Source of the DNA: Tychonema litorale BBK16
Lineage (GTDB): Bacteria; Cyanobacteriota; Cyanobacteriia; Cyanobacteriales; Microcoleaceae
DNA: 37,248 nt
NCBI RefSeq assembly: GCF_021648855.1
Contig: NZ_JAKJHX010000034.1
Location: forward strand, 1-37,248
Reading direction: 5' to 3'
Positions within the stretch are counted from its first letter, which is position 1, and the number at the start of each line of letters is the position of its first letter. The notes beneath the pieces were generated by a model. It worked only from the letters and a program-made list of their open reading frames with translations, made no database searches and was not told the origin of the DNA. Below are positions 1-7,678 of the stretch, one piece after another. A program made the translations under genes and the position numbers.

Positions 1-2
1 GC

Positions 3-1271
3 CAACAATCAGGTAAACTGTACAACAGTGGGGTTTATTTAGCTCGTCAAACTTTTTTCAAGACCGGAAAAATGTTGACAGGAAAATTCGACTTATCTTT
101 GGAATCTTCAGTTGCCAAATCAATGGTTGCTAAGTCGTTGCCATCAACACCAATGCAGCAAACATTGATGTCAGTCACAGAAGCCTTCAAATCTTTTAAA
201 GAATTAAGAGATTTGTACATCAAAGGTCAATTGCATTTCCAGCCCAAGCCACCGGGATACCTCACAGGTTCTAAGTTGTTCAAAGTGGCTTATCCTAATT
301 CGGGAGGGTTAAGACCGAAACTTGTTGGCAATCAGTTAAGATTTCCCTTGGGTTTAACAGTAAGGCGATGGTTTGGAGTTTCTGAATTCTTTCTAACCAT
401 GCCATCGAATCTGGATTTTTACAAGGTTAAAGAGTTTACGATTCTCCCTAAAAATGGTGCTTTTTACCTGGAAATGTCCTACGAGGTTGAAAAAGAACAA
501 CATAATCTGGACATTGGTCAAGCATTATCCATTGACTTGGGGACTGCTGATAATTTAGCAGCTTGTGTCGATACATTAGGAAATTCCTTTTTGATTGATT
601 CTCGTGCAATGAAAGCGATGAATCAATTGTGGAATAAAAGAGTAGCAACTAGACAAGAAGGAAAGCCAGAAGGTTATTGGGATAATTGGTTAGACCGTGT
701 TACCCGAAAACGTAATCACCAAATGCGTGATGGTATCAATAAGACTGCCAAGTTGATTGCTAACCATTGCCTTAAATCAGGAATTGGTACACTGATAGTT
801 GGGTGGAATGAAGGTTTTAAGTCTAACAGCAATCTCGGTAAAGTGAACAATCAAAAGTTTGTTCAAATGCCTTTAGGTAAGCTGAAAAATAGGTTAAAAG
901 AACTGTGCGATTTGCACAGCATCAGATTTGTTGAAACTGAAGAAGCATATACATCGAAAGCTAGTTTTTTAGATGGAGACTCCCTACCCAAATATGGTGA
1001 AAAACCATCGGGGTGGAAAGCATCTGGAAAACGGATTAAACGTGGCTTGTATCAGTCAGCTAATGCTTCGATGGTGAATGCAGACTTAAGTGGTGCTGCC
1101 AATATTCTCAGAAAAGTAGCCAGTAAGTTAGGTGTAAACCTTGACCAACTGGGTAGACGGGTTTTGACGACCGTAGCGAGAGTTAGACTTTGGGTATTAC
1201 CCAAACCTATTCTGTCCGCAGAATCTCAGCGTATGAAAGACCTGAGAGTGTCAATTCGGCGCTTCTATTAG
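3..1271 (+). CDS. tnpB: TnpB/OrfB-type RNA-guided nuclease of an IS200/IS605-like element, 5' end missing
   Basis: The reading frame is open from the window edge and the residues before the first ATG (72) read like a TnpB N-terminus (KLYNSGVYLARQTFFKTGK), so the gene starts outside the window. Counted from the ATG at 72, RuvC-like catalytic positions are D155 (SIDLGTADN), E290 or E291 (ETEEAYTSK) and D338 (NADLSGAANI). TnpB proteins use an omega/reRNA from the element's right end to cut DNA. The usual CxxC...CxxC zinc finger between the second and third RuvC motifs is absent; the segment has a run containing KPSGWKASGKRIKRGLYQ instead, as I recall for many cyanobacterial OrfB copies. The stop codon overlaps that of the convergent membrane-protein gene, and no IS right-end hairpin follows, so the element may be decayed at its 3' side. 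Confidence 0.88.
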   Translation, partial: QQSGKLYNSGVYLARQTFFKTGKMLTGKFDLSLESSVAKSMVAKSLPSTPMQQTLMSVTEAFKSFKELRDLYIKGQLHFQPKPPGYLTGSKLFKVAYPNSGGLRPKLVGNQLRFPLGLTVRRWFGVSEFFLTMPSNLDFYKVKEFTILPKNGAFYLEMSYEVEKEQHNLDIGQALSIDLGTADNLAACVDTLGNSFLIDSRAMKAMNQLWNKRVATRQEGKPEGYWDNWLDRVTRKRNHQMRDGINKTAKLIANHCLKSGIGTLIVGWNEGFKSNSNLGKVNNQKFVQMPLGKLKNRLKELCDLHSIRFVETEEAYTSKASFLDGDSLPKYGEKPSGWKASGKRIKRGLYQSANASMVNADLSGAANILRKVASKLGVNLDQLGRRVLTTVARVRLWVLPKPILSAESQRMKDLRVSIRRFY

Positions 1272-1960
1272 TTAGCAGCCTTAATATCTTGCCACCAAAC
1301 ATAAACATAGGGCCACATCAATGTCTCATCTCCTCCAGAATCTAGTTTCACAGTCACCTCATAACGGTCAATATGCGTGAGTTCTCCAGTTTTGCCATTC
1401 AACTGCAATTGTTTCGGATTGTCGGTGCGAATTTCTACTATTTGATTCAACAGTGGTAGCATCTGATTTGAAGAACCCTGAAACGGATTTTTGCCTCTAA
1501 GAATATACCCGCCTATCAAAAATAAGTACATAGAAACTATCAAAAATAATGTACATAAACCCACAATCAGCAATATTTTTTGTTGAGAAAAAGTGGTATA
1601 AACACTTGTAACTCCTACGATTATAGTTCCAAAAAACAACAAATTTGGCAACAATAGCCCGTCTCCCAGAAATATGCTACCAAAAAGTATTAGCACTAAC
1701 TGACAACCGTATAATCCAGCCATCCAATTCCACCCAGTTAGCAACGATGAAGACAGTAGCCAATTCATTGCTATAGTAAGAGCGCCTGCAATTCCTATCG
1801 CCCAAAGCGGTGCTGCATAATCGTACTGTCTGAATGGAAGAAGAACAAAAAAGACTAAAGCATAAGCAAAACCCGCAAAAGCTAAAGCTAATCCGCTAAT
1901 TATTTCGTTCCAGTTCAGCATGGCGATACTTTTTTCAAGTTGGAGGAGTGAAGCGTTCAT
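1268..1960 (-). CDS. Multi-pass membrane protein of unknown function
   Basis: I do not recognise a family. The protein (230 residues from the ATG at 1960) has about five hydrophobic segments, roughly residues 20-42, 47-70, 75-97, 101-122 and 127-152. A soluble C-terminal tail of about 75 residues contains a beta-rich stretch (HIDRYEVTVKLDSGG) that could be a small NfeD- or SH3-like barrel, but this is a guess. A TTG lies one codon upstream (1963) and another ATG at 1921; none has a good ribosome binding site, so the start is uncertain. It lies 9 bp after the PIN-domain gene on the same strand and is probably cotranscribed. Its stop codon overlaps the transposase stop by 3 bases. Confidence 0.7.
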   Translation of the reverse strand: MNASLLQLEKSIAMLNWNEIISGLALAFAGFAYALVFFVLLPFRQYDYAAPLWAIGIAGALTIAMNWLLSSSLLTGWNWMAGLYGCQLVLILFGSIFLGDGLLLPNLLFFGTIIVGVTSVYTTFSQQKILLIVGLCTLFLIVSMYLFLIGGYILRGKNPFQGSSNQMLPLLNQIVEIRTDNPKQLQLNGKTGELTHIDRYEVTVKLDSGGDETLMWPYVYVWWQDIKAAN

Positions 1961-1969
1961 CAAACCAGA

Positions 1970-2920
1970 TTATTTAGGGTCGATTGACTTCACAAATTGT
2001 TGTACAGGCTTCGGTAGAGCAGGGATAAAAGTCTTTCTAAAACCTTTTACATCAAAAACTCGCCATAAAATACCTATGGCTACTGTCAAGAAGAATAATG
2101 CTCCCAGAAAATTGAACATATTAGAAATAAAACTGTCGCCCTGTTTTTTGGGAGCAGTAATGTGTTTCATGCGATATACAGCCGGTGCCATTTCTCTAGG
2201 TTCTTCCCGACTGCGAGGTGGCTTTTTCGGGCGATAACTCGAATTTTGATGTTCAGGAAAAGTTGTTTTGTTAGTTTTAGTAGAACTGGTAGCTGATTTT
2301 ACTTCAAAATTGCTCCGCGTCCCAGTGGACTTACTAGGAGAAAATCCGGTTTTATGGACAGTATCCTCCTGAATTTTACTACGGCTCCGCTGAGTTGATT
2401 GGCGATCGGCAAGGGTTCGCATTAAACTTTGCAATTGCTGAGTCGCGGCCGCTGGACGTTCCGCCTTCCTTGCCCAATTTAACAGCATAGCCCCAGTAAT
2501 TCCGCAGAGATTGGCACTTGCTACGGAAGCTATTCGTTTGAGCAGAGGCTGGCTATTGGAAACAAAAATTACGAGTGCGTCTGGGTGTTCCTGAGCTAAA
2601 CCGTAAACGCACTGAGCCGTTGCTACCACTAGCATTGCTGGCTTGCTTTGATTTTTAATCGAAGGTTCTAGGGAGCGGTGCGTTTCTTGAGCATCAGTGA
2701 TGATCCAGCCACTGTCGGCAAAAAAGCGCATAAACTCTCTAGCCACTTGCTCTTGAGCTTTTTCGACTGCTTTCCCTGTCAAATAGTCTATTTCGTCATA
2801 CACTACTTCTGGGAGATAGCAACTTCCCACTTTGGCATATTCTTGCCATATTTGGGTTCTGCCAGCCATCAAAACATCTGCATCAAAAGTTACCAATACA
2901 GGAGGAAGTTGATTAGCCAT
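1970..2920 (-). CDS. PIN-like domain protein with a C-terminal membrane anchor
   Basis: Residues 8-150 look like a PIN fold: a beta strand followed by acidic D13 and D15 (TFDADVLMAG), then E38 and E43 (LPEVVYDEIDYL), and a strand ending FVSNSQPLLKRI near 119-130. In active PIN nucleases that last strand is usually followed by an Asp; here it is Ser123, so activity is uncertain. Residues 150-250 are polar and Ser/Lys/Arg rich, probably a disordered linker. A single hydrophobic segment at about 268-290 would anchor the protein, leaving a short basic tail. This is not a VapC toxin by size (316 aa) and has no adjacent antitoxin. It lies just upstream of the membrane protein gene. Confidence 0.7.
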   Translation of the reverse strand: MANQLPPVLVTFDADVLMAGRTQIWQEYAKVGSCYLPEVVYDEIDYLTGKAVEKAQEQVAREFMRFFADSGWIITDAQETHRSLEPSIKNQSKPAMLVVATAQCVYGLAQEHPDALVIFVSNSQPLLKRIASVASANLCGITGAMLLNWARKAERPAAATQQLQSLMRTLADRQSTQRSRSKIQEDTVHKTGFSPSKSTGTRSNFEVKSATSSTKTNKTTFPEHQNSSYRPKKPPRSREEPREMAPAVYRMKHITAPKKQGDSFISNMFNFLGALFFLTVAIGILWRVFDVKGFRKTFIPALPKPVQQFVKSIDPK

Positions 2921-3058
2921 AACTTTACCCTAGATGCTGAGACAAGTGATTGTTAGTTGATAAATTAAGTTTAAACAAATTGCAACCTTTTGAATTAGGT
3001 CTATTGACCGGAATTTAGGGTGCGATTTAGTGCACGCTAGTCGGAACTTGCCTGATGA

Positions 3059-4705
3059 TTAGTTTCCAATGCCTAAACGCCCAGCTAAAGCTGGAGTCAA
3101 CGGCAATAGTATAGCAATCATCAAAAACAAAGCCAACAAACCCAAAGCTGCGCGAGCGTCGTCAGGTTCAGTTAGCTCGTTGAGGGTGGGCCGTTCCAGA
3201 TTTCGTTGTAAAATCAGAATTACGATCGCCCAATACAGAGCTAAAGGATTAACTAAAGAAGCGATCGCTAGCACTGCAAAGGTCGCTAAAGTCGCCAGAT
3301 TAGCAGTTTTCCGGCCGTAGATTGCTTGCACGATTCTACCCCCATCCAACTGTCCCGCCGGCATCAAGTTAATCGCCGTTATTACCAAACCCAACCACCC
3401 GATAACGACTAGGGGATGAACATCTACCAACGGTTGCTGTAAAGCTGAACCCAAAATTACTTTTGACAAGGTTCCCACCAACACTGAAGCCTTGAACAAT
3501 TCTGCGGGAATTTGAAATAAACTGCCGGGGTGAGAAAGTAATAAACCGACTATCAGCATGGATAGAGCAATTATTCCTCCGGCGGCTTCGCCAGCGATGG
3601 AGATGTCAAATAGCACTTTGCGATTGGGTAGGAGTGACTCAAAACGGTCGATCGCCCCAAAAGAACCTATCTGCCAAGTTGGTATAAAAAATGGCCAACT
3701 TAAGCGAACATTGTACTGACTTGCCAGAACTCGGCGAGCAATTTCACGAGAACCCAAAACCGCCCAAATTCCTGTTGCGATCGGCAGCACTTCTGAATAT
3801 CTTGTCGGCGAACTCAAGAAGTCAAAACCCAGTAACAATCCACTGGTTTCTAATGTAGTAGCAATTGTTGCTAGTAGCAGTACCACGGCTAGGATTTTTT
3901 GAGATAGGGTAGTTGGCTGCGGATCGTTTTCGCTGGGTAAAACGATCACTACTGGCTTGTCGTCCTGATTTTCTACTAAAAATAGTCGGTAGCGATCGCC
4001 CAATCTTGCTTGTAAACTTGCCGACAACCGCGAGTGTACTTGTTCTGGATCTCCCCGCAGATTTCCTTTTAAAATTACCCCATCTTGATAGGGAATGGTT
4101 TCTGTGGCAAAGAAAGTATCGACGCCAAAGATACCTTGAATTGCTTTTAAGTCTTCAGGGGGAACTGGAATTATTTGTGACTGATCATTTGTCTGGGAGG
4201 ATGTTAGGGTTTTAACTGGTTCTCTGGGCGGTGTGGGTGACTCAGGGGCAGAATTGCGATCGCTTACAGATTTTACCTCAGTAGTATCGTGCGATCGTAA
4301 GGCTGAATCTCCGGCGGCCGATCGCAATTCCCTACCCAGATAAATGTACAATCCGGTTGATGCCACTAGCATCAGTAATACCGCGACTAGATTTAGGTAA
4401 ATCCCAACCGAGAACAAACCAAAGAATAACAGCCAGGGACTCATCAGCACAACTGACTGCAACCAAGCCAAAATTCCGAGTTTCCCAAAAGGTTTAGCGC
4501 GATAGAAACCCCTACCCAGGATTCCCACAGCAATTAATAGTAGGGCAATTGTTACCGTATTTTCTGATGCAATCATTGTTTCCATTCCTGTTGCTTGCGC
4601 TAATACGGTTTTGTGGAGGTCGATCGCGCTGCCGTCGTCGAACAATAACATTAAATTTCTGGGAACATCAAATAAAGTTGCTGCGAACATATTCAAGTAT
4701 TTCAA
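3059..4705 (-). CDS. EGY/site-2-protease-like M50 family membrane protein, probably catalytically inactive
   Basis: The C-terminal half matches plant EGY and cyanobacterial site-2 proteases: SWPFFIPTWQIGSFGAI (336-352), FESLLPNRKVLFDISIAG (355-372) and the second metal motif NLMPAGQLDGG (446-456, Asp454). The HExxH motif expected before the first of these blocks reads REIAR (320-324), so both metal-binding histidines are gone; Arabidopsis EGY3 is a known EGY homologue lacking HExxH. Hydrophobic segments flank it (about 52-65, 82-123, 270-292, 303-318, 367-392, 430-450, 470-500, 522-542), with a cytosolic-looking region at 125-265. The start is uncertain; Met6 or Met41 would also work. A chaperone or regulatory role is inferred from the lost motif only. 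Confidence 0.85.
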   Translation of the reverse strand: MKYLNMFAATLFDVPRNLMLLFDDGSAIDLHKTVLAQATGMETMIASENTVTIALLLIAVGILGRGFYRAKPFGKLGILAWLQSVVLMSPWLLFFGLFSVGIYLNLVAVLLMLVASTGLYIYLGRELRSAAGDSALRSHDTTEVKSVSDRNSAPESPTPPREPVKTLTSSQTNDQSQIIPVPPEDLKAIQGIFGVDTFFATETIPYQDGVILKGNLRGDPEQVHSRLSASLQARLGDRYRLFLVENQDDKPVVIVLPSENDPQPTTLSQKILAVVLLLATIATTLETSGLLLGFDFLSSPTRYSEVLPIATGIWAVLGSREIARRVLASQYNVRLSWPFFIPTWQIGSFGAIDRFESLLPNRKVLFDISIAGEAAGGIIALSMLIVGLLLSHPGSLFQIPAELFKASVLVGTLSKVILGSALQQPLVDVHPLVVIGWLGLVITAINLMPAGQLDGGRIVQAIYGRKTANLATLATFAVLAIASLVNPLALYWAIVILILQRNLERPTLNELTEPDDARAALGLLALFLMIAILLPLTPALAGRLGIGN

Positions 4706-4792
4706 TAACTAGCTCGATCACTAAGGATAACCTCTGAAGGCTACTCCCCGGATAACTTGTTTCTGGTGTGTTCAGTTGAGTCTATTTAACTG

Positions 4793-4821
4793 TTGACATA
4801 TGAGACATTTTGTGATATGAG
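4793..4821 (+). promoter_or_regulatory. Candidate sigma-70 promoter with 17-bp-spaced direct repeats
   Basis: A perfect -35 box TTGACA (4793-4798) is followed, 17 bp later, by TATGAG (4816-4821, four of six matches to TATAAT). The nonamer ATATGAGAC occurs twice, at 4798-4806 and 4815-4823, so the second copy overlaps the -10 box. If used it would transcribe towards the gene at 5110, leaving a leader of about 280 nt. Confidence 0.4.
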
Positions 4822-4988
4822 ACTGAAACTATTGTCGATCGGGGTCAAACCACAGTCCAAGACATCAAGAGTGAACGAAAAATGACCGAAAAACGGAGTC
4901 TTGGGGAACAGTTTTTGTTTTAACCCTTGCTGTGTATAGGTTTTAGTTGACTGGTAAGGTAGAGCTAGAACTAGCGCCTTATTTTCAT

Positions 4989-5020
4989 TTTACCATTTTC
5001 CGTCTGCAAGGAATGGTAAA
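4989..5020. repeat. 9-bp inverted repeat in the leader of the 5110 gene
   Basis: TTTACCATT (4989-4997) and AATGGTAAA (5012-5020) are perfect complements around a 14-nt loop. No T-run follows, so an operator or RNA hairpin is more likely than a terminator. Confidence 0.5.
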
Positions 5021-5109
5021 TCAATGAATTAACTGCAACGATCGCCCTGCTTATCCGTGCACTATCATGGAGGAATTCACAGAAAAGCCTAGCGATCGGG
5101 AGTCAATAT

Positions 5110-5382
5110 ATGCAGGCAATCCTTTTAAGCCGTGAAGAAGTTGCACAACGTGCCAAGCAATTGTATGAAAGCACCATCCGCAAAAAGGTAGAAGTGGAAG
5201 AGAACATCGGCAAGATGGTCATCATCGACATTGAGACAGGTGATTATGAAGTCGATAAAACTGGATTGCAAGCATCTCGTAACCTTAGCAAGAAGCACCC
5301 AAATGCTCGACTCTTTGGTATTCGGATTGGATATAATGTTGCTGTCTCATTTGGTGGTGTCATGGAGCGTGTTTACAAGTGA
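5110..5382 (+). CDS. Small conserved-looking protein paired with an aspartic protease
   Basis: I do not recognise this 90-residue protein by name. It starts at an ATG with a clear GGGAG 8 bp upstream. The N-terminal half is helical and charged (REEVAQRAKQLYESTIRKKVE), the middle is a strand-rich segment (GKMVIIDIETGDYEVD), and it ends FGIRIGYNVAVSFGG. The last four bases overlap the GTG start of the aspartic protease gene, which implies translational coupling. The size and arrangement resemble a toxin-antitoxin pair, but neither partner is a known toxin, so a substrate or chaperone role for this protein is only a possibility. Confidence 0.75.
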   Translation: MQAILLSREEVAQRAKQLYESTIRKKVEVEENIGKMVIIDIETGDYEVDKTGLQASRNLSKKHPNARLFGIRIGYNVAVSFGGVMERVYK

Positions 5383-5744
5383 TTTATGGAATTGTGACAA
5401 ATAAACACCCAATTGTAACGTTGACTTTCTTGCTATCGAATGGCTCAAGCATCCCTATTGAGTTTGTTATAGATACAGGCTTTACTGGGGAATTGTGTCT
5501 TCCTCTAGAAGCTGTTTCATTGATGGGATTGACCTTTAGACACGACACTCCTGCAAATTTGGCAGATAATAGTGAAGTCTTGCTACCAATTCACGAAGCG
5601 ATCGTCCTTTGGGATGGTGAAGAGCGAGAAGTCCTTGTCATTGCAACAGGAAGGCGACCTTTACTTGGAACTTCTTTACTGGATGAGCAAGAACTTGTTA
5701 TTCAGTTTACAGAAGGCGGGTTGGTGACGATCGATGAGTTGTAG
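5379..5744 (+). CDS. Clan AA aspartic protease (retropepsin-like, DTGF type)
   Basis: The motif FVIDTGFTGELCLP (residues 29-42) carries the single catalytic Asp32-Thr-Gly of retropepsin-like proteases, in the DTGF form of a prokaryotic clan AA family. A second conserved element, RRPLLGTSLL (92-101), matches the family's C-terminal G-x-S-L-L turn. At 121 residues it is one lobe and should act as a homodimer. No signal peptide or membrane segment is seen, so it is probably cytosolic. The start is GTG at 5379, overlapping the previous stop by 4 bp. A palindromic terminator follows about 75 bp downstream. The substrate is unknown; the upstream partner is an obvious candidate. Confidence 0.85.
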   Translation: MIYGIVTNKHPIVTLTFLLSNGSSIPIEFVIDTGFTGELCLPLEAVSLMGLTFRHDTPANLADNSEVLLPIHEAIVLWDGEEREVLVIATGRRPLLGTSLLDEQELVIQFTEGGLVTIDEL

Positions 5745-5819
5745 CTGCGATCGTCAAACGATGAAAATGAAGAAAGGTTCGTAGTGTCAGTTTTTTATTT
5801 TTGACCTTATGCAAAATAT

Positions 5820-5846
5820 CCGGTTTCTTCAAGAAACCGGGTTTTT
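5820..5846. terminator. Palindromic bidirectional terminator, copy 1
   Basis: The 21-bp perfect palindrome at 5820-5840 (CCGG...CCGG core TTTCTTCAAGAAA) is followed by GTTTTT. It lies between the convergent aspartic protease gene and the 5905 gene. A second copy sits at 10608-10640, and both are followed by TATTCGATCGCCC, so the repeat is longer than the hairpin. Confidence 0.75.
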
Positions 5847-5904
5847 AATGTATTCGATCGCCCCAACACTTGCACCTGTTGCGCGATCGCGATTAGTACA
5901 AAAA

Positions 5905-6297
5905 TTAAGCCGCCATAGCTGCTGGTAAAGGTTCAATTTCTTCTGATTTGGCGTGACGGCGGGGGTCATCAAAATCCCACGCAAATAGCCAATCTGGGTC
6001 AGCATTGCCGCATCCAATTGAATATATTTGGCTGTGTTTGAAATGCTGGAAAAACTCCTGACATTTTTCATCTGTCATGAGAGATTCTGCTAGTGGCAAG
6101 TCGTGAATTATGGCGTATAGATCGAATTCGTTGCGTTCTGGATTCCATTGATAGCGCAGTTCTGGAGTGTAACCGAGTTCGATGAGTTTTGTTAAAGCCT
6201 CATCAGGGGTTTTATAGTTGTCTAAGTGAACTCGGTTCAGGGAAACAACTACTTGTACGTGGTGGTATTTGGCGGGTGTTAATTGATATTCAGTCAT
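5905..6297 (-). CDS. Hypothetical protein, 130 residues
   Basis: I do not recognise the family. The start is supported by AAGGA seven bases upstream of the ATG. The protein is soluble and acidic with no signal peptide. It is rich in aromatic residues (LRYQWNPERNEFDLYAII; CGNADPDWLFAWDFDD) and has a Cys-Gly pair near residue 97. The N-terminal segment (YHHVQVVVSLNRVHL) is strand-like. It ends in an Ala-rich tail. It is convergent with the aspartic protease gene and separated from the toxin-antitoxin genes by an IS-end-like hairpin. No function can be assigned. Confidence 0.72.
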   Translation of the reverse strand: MTEYQLTPAKYHHVQVVVSLNRVHLDNYKTPDEALTKLIELGYTPELRYQWNPERNEFDLYAIIHDLPLAESLMTDEKCQEFFQHFKHSQIYSIGCGNADPDWLFAWDFDDPRRHAKSEEIEPLPAAMAA

Positions 6298-6336
6298 CGG
6301 TTTTTCCTTTTTTTATCATCACAAGTGTAATAAGGA

Positions 6337-6361
6337 TTGACCCCACGGATAAATTCGGGGG
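6337..6361 (-). mobile_element. IS200/IS605-type right-end hairpin, solitary
   Basis: Read on the minus strand, GGGGG..CCCC-type arms (6341-6361: CCCC, bulged A, CG / CG, GGGG) are followed immediately by TCAA (6340-6337). This is the layout of an IS200/IS605 right end, where a subterminal hairpin is followed by a TCAA-like terminus. No transposase gene lies next to it, so it would be a remnant or the end of a non-autonomous copy. Confidence 0.4.
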
Positions 6362-6450
6362 CTTTTCGCTATCTCAGAGGATTCATTAAACCGTCCTTCT
6401 AGGACGCGGAATGTTAAAATCAGGCTAGTCCCTTGGAGCCAAACGAGCCA

Positions 6451-6681
6451 ATGCTAACCCTAGACCAACTCATTTCAGAGGCAACTGCATTACCAGATGC
6501 AGCCAAAGCTATCCTCATTGACAAAATTGTGGAAAGCATGACAACACAAATTGAGCAAGATATTTTGATGGCAGGAGTAAAGAAAGCTCAAGAACGGATT
6601 GCCGAAATTGAGAGTGGCGCAGTTCAAACCATTCCTGGAGATATTGCCTTGGCCCAAATACGGCAACTCTCAAATCAATGA
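6451..6681 (+). CDS. Antitoxin of the addiction-module protein family, partner of a RelE/ParE toxin
   Basis: The 76-residue product begins MLTLDQLISEATALP and is followed by DAAKAILIDKIVESM, a pattern typical of short helical antitoxins of the TIGR02574 addiction-module type, which pair with RelE/ParE toxins. The ATG at 6451 is preferred because homologues start at this point; a TTG at 6433 would add six residues. The last bases (ATGA) overlap the toxin start, so the two are translationally coupled. The antitoxin should bind and neutralise the toxin and repress the operon. Confidence 0.85.
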   Translation: MLTLDQLISEATALPDAAKAILIDKIVESMTTQIEQDILMAGVKKAQERIAEIESGAVQTIPGDIALAQIRQLSNQ

Positions 6682-6962
6682 AATATGAATTTCACCCAGC
6701 AGCCCTGCAAGAATATGCAGAGGCTGTGCAATTCTTTGCCCAACAAGACAGACACCAAGATTTCATCGACACGATAGAAAATGCCATATTTAAAATTATT
6801 GGAGTACCAGAACGCTGGCCGATCCTTGAAGGTCAGATTCGTCGTTATTTGACCCTCAAATTTTCCTATGCCATCTTATATCGAGTCTATCCCGATCGAA
6901 TCGTAATTGCAGCGATCGTGAGTTGTCGTCGCGATCCAAGCTACTGGAAAGATCGCCTCTGA
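6678..6962 (+). CDS. RelE/ParE-family toxin
   Basis: The 94-residue protein has the family layout: an N-terminal strand (KYEFHPAALQEYAEAVQFF), a helical pair, the strand-turn RRYLTLKFSYAILYRVYPD (55-73), and the C-terminal IVSCRRDPSYWKDRL. The last segment matches the common 'H..R.P.YW..R' ending, with Ser-Cys in place of the usual His. The family inhibits translation (RelE) or DNA gyrase (ParE); sequence alone does not decide which. It overlaps its antitoxin by 4 bp and is followed 66 bp later by a second toxin-antitoxin module. Confidence 0.88.
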   Translation: MKYEFHPAALQEYAEAVQFFAQQDRHQDFIDTIENAIFKIIGVPERWPILEGQIRRYLTLKFSYAILYRVYPDRIVIAAIVSCRRDPSYWKDRL

Positions 6963-7028
6963 AAATGGACTTCAGCAATAATAATTCAAGTACAAACCTG
7001 TCAATAACCCATTCACCGCCGAAAAATC

Positions 7029-7262
7029 ATGACAGCCGCCGAAAAACTTTACCAACTAATCCAAGCCCTTCCAGAAAACCAAATCAACGAAGTCCTCAAC
7101 TTCGCTGAATTTCTCTACCAAAAAAAACTCTCCCCCCGTCAAACTATCTCCCCCGGCACTCTCACCGGACTTCGGGGCATTGCCAAACGGTCTGGAGCAG
7201 CCCCAAACGATGATGACCTACAAACAGAATACACCGACTATCTCACCCAAAAATACCAGTAA
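7029..7262 (+). CDS. DUF2281/VapB-like antitoxin
   Basis: This 77-residue protein starts MTAAEKLYQLIQALPENQI, continues NEVLNFAEFLYQKK and matches the DUF2281 antitoxin pattern of an alpha-helical N-terminus and a disordered, acidic C-terminus that binds the toxin. The C-terminal half contains a GLRGIAKRSG segment and ends in DDDLQTEYTDYLTQKYQ. It lies 8 bp upstream of a PIN-domain toxin. No separate promoter was seen in the 66 bp between it and the preceding toxin, so it may be read from the same transcript. Confidence 0.82.
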   Translation: MTAAEKLYQLIQALPENQINEVLNFAEFLYQKKLSPRQTISPGTLTGLRGIAKRSGAAPNDDDLQTEYTDYLTQKYQ

Positions 7263-7270
7263 GCCATCCC

Positions 7271-7678
7271 GTGAAAATTCTTATTGATACCAACATCGTC
7301 CTGGACTTAATCCTGGAACGGGAGCCCTTTGTCGAGAGTGCGATCGCCCTTTTCGAGCAAATTGAACGGGGCAACTTGGAAGGCTATATCGCCGCAACTA
7401 CCATCACCAATATTTTCTACATCATCCGCAAAACCGAAGGTCGTGAAGTAGCCCTTGCTGCCATTCATCGGCTACTAACTGGACTCCGATTTTGTGCTGT
7501 CGATCGCCAAACCGTCGAAACTGCTCTGGGCCTTGGCTTGAAAGACTTTGAAGACAGCATCCAACTCGCCTGCGCGACCATCGATAGACTTGATGGAATC
7601 GTCACGCGCGATCGGAAAGACTTCATTGGTAGCAACCTCCCTATTTATTCCCCCACAGAACTCTTAAACCAGCTATAG
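7271..7678 (+). CDS. PIN-domain toxin, VapC-like ribonuclease
   Basis: The 135-residue protein begins MKILIDTNIVLDLIL with D6 and N8 of the PIN active site. It has an acidic cluster at GLKDFEDSIQLACA (Asp93 and Asp96 region) and ends in the typical VTRDRKDF...IYSPTELL strand. All expected acidic positions are present, so it should be an active Mg-dependent RNase that cleaves tRNA or rRNA, as VapC proteins do. The start is GTG at 7271. It lies 8 bp after its antitoxin. Confidence 0.88.
   Translation: MKILIDTNIVLDLILEREPFVESAIALFEQIERGNLEGYIAATTITNIFYIIRKTEGREVALAAIHRLLTGLRFCAVDRQTVETALGLGLKDFEDSIQLACATIDRLDGIVTRDRKDFIGSNLPIYSPTELLNQL

Larger units (their letters stand above)
4706..5109. other. 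Intergenic region between divergent genes
   Basis: This 404-bp gap separates the leftward M50-like gene from the rightward small-gene pair. It holds one plausible rightward promoter (4793-4821), a 9-bp inverted repeat (4989-5020) and, just before the next gene, a GGGAG ribosome binding site. No further gene is supported here. Confidence 0.6.

Noticed and set aside
5829..6071. Minus-strand frame of 80 residues
   Set aside because: It overlaps the better supported gene at 5905-6297 in another frame and includes the terminator flank.
6923..7108. Plus-strand frame of 61 residues between the toxin-antitoxin modules
   Set aside because: It overlaps the end of the RelE/ParE toxin and the start of the DUF2281 gene and is low-complexity Ser/Pro/Asn/Arg.
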